A stretch of DNA of 5,201 bases from positions 1 through 5,201 of the forward strand of contig JBCCYD010000441.1 of assembly GCA_039190385.1 (NCBI GenBank). The letters are read 5' to 3'. The stretch comes from Xenococcus sp039190385 (GTDB taxonomy: Bacteria; Cyanobacteriota; Cyanobacteriia; Cyanobacteriales; Xenococcaceae). The notes under the pieces were generated by a model. That model did not search any database, had not been told where the DNA came from, and saw only the letters and a list, made by a program, of their open reading frames with translations. Below are positions 1 to 4,732 of the stretch, piece by piece (within the stretch, counting starts at the first letter, position 1; the number at the start of each line of letters is the position of its first letter). The position numbers were made by a program, and so were the translations under genes.

Positions 1-1487
1 AAGAGATTCAAATATTCATTAAAAAACTGAAAAAGTTAGATAGTAATCCTCAAATATTATCAATAATAGATTATTTTACAATCGAGGACTGTCATTATTT
101 AATTGAAGAATATATTTCGGGAAAAACTATCAAACAATTAATTGCTGAGGATGCGATCTTTTCTGGTGACACTATATTGAAGCTTATAGAAAATACTGCT
201 GTAGCATTAAGTTTTTATCATCAAGAGGAAATTATTCACGGAAATATTAAACCTTCAAGCTTAATTCAGAGTCAAGATCAAGAGAAAATTATCCTCCGAA
301 ATTTTAATATTGTCGGGGATATAACTAATGATTTTTCTGATTATGGCATAGCTCAAAAAGATGCAGTTACTGATATTTATCATTTAGGGATGACTGCCAT
401 TTATGCTTTAACAGGAATTAACCCTCAAAAGTTAGAAAAAAATCCTCATACAGGGCAAATATTGTGGGAAACCAAGGCTCATGTTAGTTCTGGAATAGTT
501 GCTTTAATTAATAAGATGATTTGCTCAGATCAAGATCAAGCTTATCAATCGACAGAGCAAGTGATTCGGAAAATAAAAAAAGTCAAATCGCGAGCTAAAA
601 TCCCTCTATGGTACCTCTATAGTATATTTGTTTCTTTGGGATTAATTGGTATTTTATTTATGGTTGCTCAATGGGGCCAAAGAGCAGCAATTTTAGAATT
701 TTATAAGGCAGATATTATGTTGGAAGAGCAACAATATTGGAGCGCAATTGATTATTATGATGCAGGATTAAAGAAAATATTTAAGACTAAAAAACAAGTT
801 AAAAATTATCAACAAGTTTGGCTCAAAAAGGCAACAGCTTTTAATAGGTTGGGAGAATATCAAAAAGCTTTAAATACTTGTAATAAGGCTTTAAAATATT
901 ATCAAAGCTATCAATTATGGAATTGTCGGGGATTGGCTTTAGATAGTTTAGTAAGATATGATGAGGCGGTTTTGGCCTATGATAAGGCGATCGCGCTGGA
1001 ACCAGAATATCTATGGCTCTGGAATAATCGCGGGGAAGTTTATACTAAATTGGGAGTAGTTGACCAGGCGATCGCGGATTTTGAAAAAGCAATTTCTCTT
1101 AATAAACAGCAAAGCTTTGTGCCTTGGAATAATTTGGGTAAATTATATTACCAACAACAACAATACCAAGAAGCGATGATTCCCTACCAAAACGCGATCG
1201 CGATTAAACAAGATTATGTTCCGGCTTTAATTGGTTTAGGAAATTGTTATAAATCACTTAAAGATTATGCTCTGGCATTAGAAACCTATGAGCAAGTAAT
1301 TAAGATTGATGATCATGCTTATGAGGCTTGGTTAGGTAAAGGTTTAGCTGAAGAGTCTTTACAAAAATATGCCGCAGCAGCGAAGACTTATCAGCAAGCA
1401 TTAAGTATTAAAGAAGACCAAGAAAATGGAGAAGTAGTAGAACAAGCTTTGCAGAGAGTATTGGATGAATTGAAAATTGAAAATTGA
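1..1487 (+). CDS. Kinase-like (probable pseudokinase) membrane protein with C-terminal TPR repeats, 5' partial
   Basis: The frame is open from the first complete codon at 3, so the gene starts outside the window; 494 residues are visible. A TTG at 177 lies inside the conserved kinase fold and is not the start. Residues 1-135 match the end of the N-lobe and the C-lobe of a Hanks-type Ser/Thr kinase (DYF..., LIEEYISGKTIKQLI, then IIHGNIKPSSLI, then TDIYHLGMTAIYALTG). Key catalytic positions are changed: HGN replaces HRD/HGD (Asn81), Ser86 replaces the Mg-binding Asn, NFN (100-102) replaces DFG, and the activation segment is very short. A basic stretch (RKIKKVKSRAK) precedes one membrane helix at about 200-224. 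About seven TPR motifs follow (roughly 227-485), facing the other side of the membrane. From the family, TPRs are protein-interaction scaffolds. I infer a non-catalytic signalling scaffold. Kinase-fold and TPR calls are firm; loss of activity is likely but untested. Confidence 0.9.
   Translation, partial: EIQIFIKKLKKLDSNPQILSIIDYFTIEDCHYLIEEYISGKTIKQLIAEDAIFSGDTILKLIENTAVALSFYHQEEIIHGNIKPSSLIQSQDQEKIILRNFNIVGDITNDFSDYGIAQKDAVTDIYHLGMTAIYALTGINPQKLEKNPHTGQILWETKAHVSSGIVALINKMICSDQDQAYQSTEQVIRKIKKVKSRAKIPLWYLYSIFVSLGLIGILFMVAQWGQRAAILEFYKADIMLEEQQYWSAIDYYDAGLKKIFKTKKQVKNYQQVWLKKATAFNRLGEYQKALNTCNKALKYYQSYQLWNCRGLALDSLVRYDEAVLAYDKAIALEPEYLWLWNNRGEVYTKLGVVDQAIADFEKAISLNKQQSFVPWNNLGKLYYQQQQYQEAMIPYQNAIAIKQDYVPALIGLGNCYKSLKDYALALETYEQVIKIDDHAYEAWLGKGLAEESLQKYAAAAKTYQQALSIKEDQENGEVVEQALQRVLDELKIEN
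600..674 (+). other. Encoded transmembrane segment between kinase-like and TPR parts
   Basis: The codons encode an uninterrupted hydrophobic stretch beginning IPLWYLYSIFVSLGLIGILF and ending MVAQWG. It is preceded by a lysine/arginine-rich segment (KIKKVKSRAK). By the positive-inside rule the kinase-like part would stay in the cytoplasm and the TPR part would face the periplasm or lumen. This is an inference from composition, with no topology prediction run. Confidence 0.75.
684..1460 (+). repeat. Coding region of seven TPR-like motifs
   Basis: The protein shows seven successive 34-residue-type helical hairpins. Recognisable cores are EQQYWSAIDYYDAGLKKI, LGEYQKALNTCNKALKYY, LVRYDEAVLAYDKAIALEPE, LGVVDQAIADFEKAISLNK, QQQYQEAMIPYQNAIAIKQD, LKDYALALETYEQVIKIDD and LQKYAAAAKTYQQALSIKED. 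The first is degenerate. Motifs 3 to 5 have a consensus W-N-x-x-G at the start of helix A. TPR arrays of this length form a superhelical peptide-binding groove. Confidence 0.88.
987..1201. repeat. Three HIP1 palindromes (GCGATCGC) inside the TPR coding region
   Basis: Perfect GCGATCGC octamers lie at 987-994, 1068-1075 and 1194-1201. Each sits at or near the AIA/AIALEP junction of a TPR motif. HIP1 is the highly iterated palindrome of cyanobacterial genomes, and it overlaps a GATC methylation site. The three copies fall in the frame GCG-ATC-GC (Ala-Ile-Ala), which suits the A-I-A stretch common in TPR helix B. Confidence 0.9.
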
Positions 1488-1513
1488 AAATTAAAAATTG
1501 AGAATTGAGAATT
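1472..1513 (+). repeat. Heptanucleotide tandem repeat (six copies) spanning the gene 1 stop codon
   Basis: Six consecutive 7-base units run without interruption: GAAAATT three times, AAAAATT once and GAGAATT twice. Perfect period-7 arrays of this kind are known in cyanobacteria as short tandemly repeated repetitive (STRR) sequences. The array begins inside the coding sequence and supplies its last codons (...AAA ATT GAA AAT TGA), including the stop at 1485-1487. Because 7 is not a multiple of 3, gain or loss of a unit would change the C-terminus of the TPR protein. Confidence 0.85.
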
Positions 1514-1564
1514 CTAGCTCTGTTATTCTTAATTAAGAGCTAATAAGAATAAAATCGTAAAGTG

Positions 1565-1615
1565 ATCGCGCTATGTTTGAAAAGTGAAACGCGATCGCAA
1601 TACTAGTAGCGCGAT
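1565..1615. repeat. 9-bp perfect inverted repeat flanking a HIP1 octamer
   Basis: ATCGCGCTA at 1565-1573 is the exact reverse complement of TAGCGCGAT at 1607-1615. The 33-base spacer contains a complete HIP1 site (GCGATCGC, 1591-1598). The arms themselves resemble partial HIP1 sites. It could form a stem-loop in RNA, but there is no U-tract after it, so it is not an obvious terminator. It may simply be a remnant of HIP1-rich intergenic repeat DNA. Confidence 0.6.
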
Positions 1616-1720
1616 TAGAGAATTAGGCCGTAAATTGTCAACTCTTAGCTAAAATGATAAGTTATTATTAGTCTATTATTTTAGAGTGATTCTAGTGTAA
1701 ATCAAACTCAAGTTCAAGTG

Positions 1721-1725
1721 AGGAG
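1721..1725 (+). promoter_or_regulatory. Purine-rich AGGAG abutting the caspase/FGE start codon
   Basis: AGGAG lies directly against the ATG at 1726, with no spacer. A working Shine-Dalgarno site normally sits 5-9 bases upstream. No alternative ATG, GTG or TTG exists in frame between the upstream stop (TAG, 1693-1695) and 1726, and the protein start MAKNWAICIGIN fits the family. The ATG is therefore accepted despite the poor spacing. Confidence 0.45.
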
Positions 1726-4113
1726 ATGGCTAAGAACTGGGCAATCTGCATTGGCATTAACTATTATGAAAATCTGACGGATCTCAGGTTTGCAATGCGG
1801 GATGCCGAATGTATGAAGGATTGGTTTGAAAATGAGGCAAATTTTGAGAAGGTTTATCTGTTTACTGACAATTCCCCACCAATTACTGATGGTTCTCAGT
1901 CTTTTTCTTCTCAGCCAAGCTATGGAAGGTTGATCAGATTTTTAGAAAGTCGCTTTAATAATAAATTTTTATCAATAGAAGATAATTTATGGTTTTTCTT
2001 TAGTGGGCATGGAATCCGTTACGGAGATCGAGATTATTTGATGTTATCGGATAGTAGTGTCATAGGAGATTTGATTGAGAAAACAGGGATTGCTTTCAAT
2101 TATGTAACGGAGCGACTGAAACGCAGTGGTGCTGGAAATGTGATTTTTATCACGGATGCCTGTCGGAATGAGGGAGCGTCAAAAGGTTTGGGTGTAGGAG
2201 AAGAAAGATATCAAGGCGTGATTAGTATCGCCTCATGTAGTCCATCAGAAAGATCGTTTGAGCTAGAGGAGAAACAACAGGGCTCATTTACCTATGCGTT
2301 GCTAGAATCACTGCGGATAACAGGCCCAGGAAATTGTGCAGTAGTAGAGCGGTTAGACCAGCGGCTAAGACAAAGGGTTCCAGAGCTAACTAGACAATAT
2401 AAAAAGCAGCAGCAAACACCTTATATAATTGCAGAACCAATTGCTAAAACCAATTTAATTCTGTTGCCTTCACAAGCAACACTAAAAGATGTATCCGCTC
2501 TGAGAGATGAGGCATATAGAGCAGAAAATAACCAGGATTTGGAGTTGGCAACAATATTTATGACTCAAATATTAATTGCGTCTCCAGCAGATCCCGATGC
2601 TTTAGCATGGTTTAAAAGAACCTGGTCGGAAGAGTTGAAATATAAGCATAAAGCTGAGATTCGAGGGCTAGAAAAATCTCATCAGGGGAAAATTCGGGAA
2701 TTAGAACAATCGTTTCAATCAACAATTAAACAGCTAGAGCAAGAATTATCTGATGAGCGATCGCAAGCGGCTCAAAGACTGGAAGAGAAAGAGCAATCTC
2801 TTAATCAGCAACTTCAAGAGAAAGAACAATTAAAGCTAGATTATCAAAAACAAAAACAGGAATTAGAACAATCGTTTCAATCAGCAATTAAGCAGCTAGA
2901 GCAAGAATTATCTGAAGCGCGATCGCAAGCAGCTCAAAGACTTAAAGAGAAAGAGCAATCTCTTAATCAACAACTTCAAGAGAAAGAACAATTAAAGCGA
3001 GATTATCAAAAACAAAAACAGGAATTAGAACAATCGTTTCAATCAGCAATTAAGCAGCTAGAACAAGAATTATCTCAAGTGCGATCGCAATCGACTCGAA
3101 GACTTGAAGAAATAAAGAGATTACAGCGACAGAATAATGCTGTGACAAGACCATTATCAATACATCGAAGAAACTTTTTGAAATGGGCTAGATTAGGAGG
3201 TGCAAGTTTGGTAACAGCAGTTGTAGCTCGTGAAATATTTAAAGCGCCTCCGTCTGTTCTTATAGTGAAACTAGAATCTTTTGAGTTTGACACTGTAACG
3301 ATAAATCAAAAGGGAGAGATAATTGAGACCTCTAACAAACAGGCTGAGTTCTTTAAGGAAGACTTGGGAAATGGTGTCATCTTAGAAATGGTTTCTATTC
3401 CTAGCGGTAAATTTATGATGGGAACAGAAGACGAGGAAATAAAAAGACTGGTTAAGAAATTTAATTGGGATGGATATCGGAGAGAGAAACCACAACATGA
3501 AGTAACTGTTCAACCTTTCTTTATCGGAAAATTTCAGATCACTCAGGCACAATATCAAAAAGTAATGGGGAAAAATCCTTCTAATTTCCAAGATGAAGAC
3601 CTTCCAGTAGAGCAAGTTTCTTGGAATGATGCAGTAGAATTTTGTCAAAGATTATCGAAACAAACAGGTAAGGAGTATAGATTACCCAGCGAAGCGGAAT
3701 GGGAATATGCAGCTCGTGCGGGAACAACTACCCCATTTTATTTTGGAGAAACGATCACTAATGATTTAGCGAATTACAGAGGGACTTCTACCTATGCCAA
3801 TGAATCCAAATGGGAATATCGAGAAAAAACTACGACCGTAGGAACTTTTCCTCCTAATGCCTTTGGTTTATACGATATGCATGGGAATGTTTGGGAATGG
3901 TGTCAAGATGACTGGTATAGTAACTATGAAGGCGCACCAATAGACGGAACTGTACGGGGTTCAAAAACTGGTAGCAAAAAAGTAATACGTGGTGGTTCCT
4001 GGGTCAACAGTCCTAGTCGCTGCCGCTCAGCGTATCGCAACGCCGATACTCGCGATGACCGTTACAGCACTCTCGGTTTTCGTGTTGTTTGCGTCGCCTC
4101 CAGGACTACATAG
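1726..4113 (+). CDS. Caspase-like (peptidase C14) / coiled-coil / FGE-sulfatase-domain fusion protein, candidate DGR target
   Basis: The 795-residue protein has five regions. Residues 1-245 form a caspase-like domain: MAKNWAICIGINYY opens it, FFFSGHG carries His95, and VIFITDACRN carries Cys146, so the catalytic dyad is intact; GSFTYALLESL near 187 is also typical. Residues 255-305 are a helical linker resembling one TPR. Residues 305-475 are a Glu/Gln/Lys-rich coiled coil built from a 54-residue repeat. Residues 480-505 hold a twin-arginine motif (HRRNFLKWA, Arg481-Arg482) and a weakly hydrophobic stretch. Residues 535-795 are an FGE-sulfatase (formylglycine-generating-enzyme-like, C-type-lectin fold) domain: MVSIPSGKFMMGT, FFIGKFQITQAQY, YRLPSEAEWEYAARAG, GLYDMHGNVWEWCQDDW, VIRGGSW, LGFRVV. 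The active-site cysteine pair of true FGE is not evident around GGSW, so I infer ligand binding rather than catalysis. The last ~40 codons look like a DGR variable region. Caspase and FGE calls are secure; ligand and protease substrate are unknown. Confidence 0.93.
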   Translation: MAKNWAICIGINYYENLTDLRFAMRDAECMKDWFENEANFEKVYLFTDNSPPITDGSQSFSSQPSYGRLIRFLESRFNNKFLSIEDNLWFFFSGHGIRYGDRDYLMLSDSSVIGDLIEKTGIAFNYVTERLKRSGAGNVIFITDACRNEGASKGLGVGEERYQGVISIASCSPSERSFELEEKQQGSFTYALLESLRITGPGNCAVVERLDQRLRQRVPELTRQYKKQQQTPYIIAEPIAKTNLILLPSQATLKDVSALRDEAYRAENNQDLELATIFMTQILIASPADPDALAWFKRTWSEELKYKHKAEIRGLEKSHQGKIRELEQSFQSTIKQLEQELSDERSQAAQRLEEKEQSLNQQLQEKEQLKLDYQKQKQELEQSFQSAIKQLEQELSEARSQAAQRLKEKEQSLNQQLQEKEQLKRDYQKQKQELEQSFQSAIKQLEQELSQVRSQSTRRLEEIKRLQRQNNAVTRPLSIHRRNFLKWARLGGASLVTAVVAREIFKAPPSVLIVKLESFEFDTVTINQKGEIIETSNKQAEFFKEDLGNGVILEMVSIPSGKFMMGTEDEEIKRLVKKFNWDGYRREKPQHEVTVQPFFIGKFQITQAQYQKVMGKNPSNFQDEDLPVEQVSWNDAVEFCQRLSKQTGKEYRLPSEAEWEYAARAGTTTPFYFGETITNDLANYRGTSTYANESKWEYREKTTTVGTFPPNAFGLYDMHGNVWEWCQDDWYSNYEGAPIDGTVRGSKTGSKKVIRGGSWVNSPSRCRSAYRNADTRDDRYSTLGFRVVCVASRTT
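2698..3111 (+). repeat. 162-bp (54-residue) tandem repeat encoding a coiled coil, 2.5 copies
   Basis: Unit 1 is 2698-2859, unit 2 is 2860-3021 and a partial unit 3 is 3022 to about 3111. By hand count, units 1 and 2 differ at 9 of 162 bases and 5 of 54 residues, so the duplication is recent or homogenised. Each unit starts ELEQSFQS and carries one HIP1 octamer at the same place (2757, 2919, 3081; exactly 162 bp apart). Hydrophobic residues within the unit fall at 2/6, 13/17, 24/28, 35/39 and 45/49. This is an 11-residue (hendecad) spacing with one 10-residue step, not a simple heptad. Confidence 0.93.
3163..3240 (+). other. Encoded internal twin-arginine motif with short hydrophobic stretch
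   Basis: Residues 480-505 read HRRNFLKWARLGGASLVTAV and continue VAREIF. RRNFLK matches the Tat consensus (S/T-R-R-x-F-L-K) apart from His in the first position. The following 12-14 residues are mildly hydrophobic, as in Tat h-regions, and AVVA could be a signal-peptidase-like site. Tat signals are normally N-terminal; here about 480 residues come first. It could act as a signal anchor that leaves the caspase part in the cytoplasm and exports the FGE-like domain, or it may be a relic of a fusion with a once-exported protein. Confidence 0.55.
3991..4113 (+). other. Candidate DGR variable region at the 3' end of the FGE-like domain
   Basis: This stretch is about 57% GC against about 41% for the preceding 90 bp (hand count). 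It encodes GGSW, then a variable-looking run, then LGFRVVCVASRTT and the stop, which is the place and form of variable regions in C-type-lectin-fold DGR targets. Codons 760-762, 764-765, 772-775, 778 and 780-782 are GTC, AAC, AGT / AGT, CGC / AAC, GCC, GAT, ACT / GAC / TAC, AGC, ACT. All thirteen end in C or T, as expected if each was AAC or AAT in an adenine-mutagenised template repeat. The intervening codons (TGC CGC TCA GCG TAT CGC) would be the invariant template framework, and the CTC GGT TTT CGT GTT tail could hold the initiation-of-mutagenic-homology site. No template repeat or reverse transcriptase is in the window. Confidence 0.7.
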
Positions 4114-4156
4114 CTTTTCTTGAACTTCTGCCCTTATCAGTAAGAATGTATAACTG
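4114..4156. other. Convergent intergenic gap
   Basis: Only 43 bp separate the stop codons of the plus-strand caspase/FGE gene and the minus-strand PIN gene. It contains a weak CTTA-TCAG-TAAG hairpin (4132-4143) with a four-base stem and no T-tract on either strand, so no terminator is called. Confidence 0.5.
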
Positions 4157-4660
4157 CTAAGTTTCATCATACAGTTCTTGAAGCATAGATACTGAAACGT
4201 TCAAACCTTGTTTGAGAATGATTTCCAAGTACTCTCCAAAAGATTTGGGAGGATTTTTGAGCCTTTGCTGACATATTTTTGCTGCTGCTACGACCTTTGA
4301 AGGTTTGAGATCGACTAGATCAGAAATGAAATCATCTGGATGCTGAGCCTCTATTTCATGCTCTTCTAGGGTAGATCGAGGAAAATCTTTCAAATTAGTT
4401 GTTACAATCACATCTACATTTCCTTTAATGGCTGCGGCTAAAACATGTCTGTCATCTGGATCAGGTAATTCAAGACTAGGAATTAGATATTCATAGTTAG
4501 TTACTAAGCAATCTCTAACATGGCTATTCATTAACTGTTTGGTACGAGTAAGCTGTTGTAGAGTTAAGTCAGAACGCTTCTTTAACAAATTCCTTATCCA
4601 TTCATCGTGAATTTCTTCCGTCCAACGTGCTCTAAACAAATCGGTCAGTGCCAACTGCAT
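4157..4660 (-). CDS. PIN-domain ribonuclease toxin, ORF remaining downstream of a nonsense codon
   Basis: The 167-residue frame matches the VapC-like PIN toxins paired with HTH antitoxins. Visible landmarks are LALTDLFRARWTEEIHDEW (acidic Glu20), LELPDPDDRHVLAAAI (Asp67/69/70) and VIVTTNLKDFP (Asp92), the later acidic residues of the metal site. PIN toxins cleave RNA and are held inactive by a cognate antitoxin. The ATG at 4660 cannot be the original start: the preceding in-frame codon is TAA (4661-4663), and the 22 codons before it encode the family's N-terminus, including the first catalytic Asp. A protein started at 4660 would lack beta-strand 1 and that Asp, so it is probably inactive as a nuclease. 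It lies in a two-gene minus-strand operon behind the antitoxin. The family call is firm; whether any protein is made is unknown. Confidence 0.8.
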   Translation of the reverse strand: MQLALTDLFRARWTEEIHDEWIRNLLKKRSDLTLQQLTRTKQLMNSHVRDCLVTNYEYLIPSLELPDPDDRHVLAAAIKGNVDVIVTTNLKDFPRSTLEEHEIEAQHPDDFISDLVDLKPSKVVAAAKICQQRLKNPPKSFGEYLEIILKQGLNVSVSMLQELYDET

Positions 4661-4729
4661 TTAAAAATCTCTGAGCGGTGCTGGATAAAGTACACACGCA
4701 TCATATAGCGCAGTGAAATTAGAAAGCAT
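4661..4729 (-). pseudogene. Detached N-terminus of the PIN toxin gene with in-frame TAA
   Basis: Reading the minus strand from the ATG at 4729 gives MLSNFTALYDACVLYPAPLR, then D-F, then TAA at 4663-4661, then directly MQLALTDLFRARW in the same frame. The YDACVLYPAPLRDF segment is the usual PIN strand 1 with the first catalytic Asp (residue 10), and homologues commonly have Leu where the TAA falls. TTA to TAA is one base change. This start lies 3 bases after the antitoxin stop, as expected for a coupled toxin-antitoxin pair. The whole original gene would be 4157-4729 (190 codons before the terminal stop). A sequencing or assembly error is the main alternative. Confidence 0.8.
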
Positions 4730-4732
4730 CTA

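Larger units (their letters stand above)
1488..1725. other. Intergenic region between kinase-like and caspase/FGE genes
   Basis: These 238 bp hold the rest of the heptamer repeat (to 1513), then an inverted repeat with an internal HIP1 octamer (1565-1615), then an AT-rich stretch (1630-1690) that must contain the leader of the downstream gene. No convincing -35/-10 pair was seen: TTGTCA at 1635 and TAAAAT at 1650 are only 9 bp apart, and the TATTAT boxes at 1663 and 1674 have no good -35. No small ORF with a plausible start was recognised. The gap suggests the two plus-strand genes are transcribed separately. Confidence 0.6.

Noticed and set aside
177..179. TTG as the start of the kinase-like gene
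   Set aside because: The frame is open upstream to position 3 and encodes typical kinase sequence (DYF..., LIEEYISGKTI), so the start is outside the window.
1635..1655. TTGTCA and TAAAAT as a promoter for the caspase/FGE gene
   Set aside because: The spacer is 9 bp, far from the usual 16-18, and no better-spaced pair was found.
2698..3111. CRISPR array
   Set aside because: The repeat is 162 bp, contiguous without spacers, in frame and coding for a coiled coil.
3075..3293. Minus-strand open frame of 72 codons
   Set aside because: It lies wholly within the caspase/FGE gene and shows no recognisable domain; a shadow of the plus-strand coding frame.
3382..3648. Minus-strand open frame of 88 codons
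   Set aside because: It lies opposite well-conserved FGE-domain codons and has no family resemblance; a shadow frame.
3991..4113. Active formylglycine-generating enzyme site
   Set aside because: True FGE has a closely spaced cysteine pair after GGS; here there is only Cys766 in SRCRSAY, and no sulfatase gene is nearby.
4126..4156. Terminator hairpin between the convergent genes
   Set aside because: The only stem is four bases (CTTA/TAAG), with no T-run; not enough to support a call.
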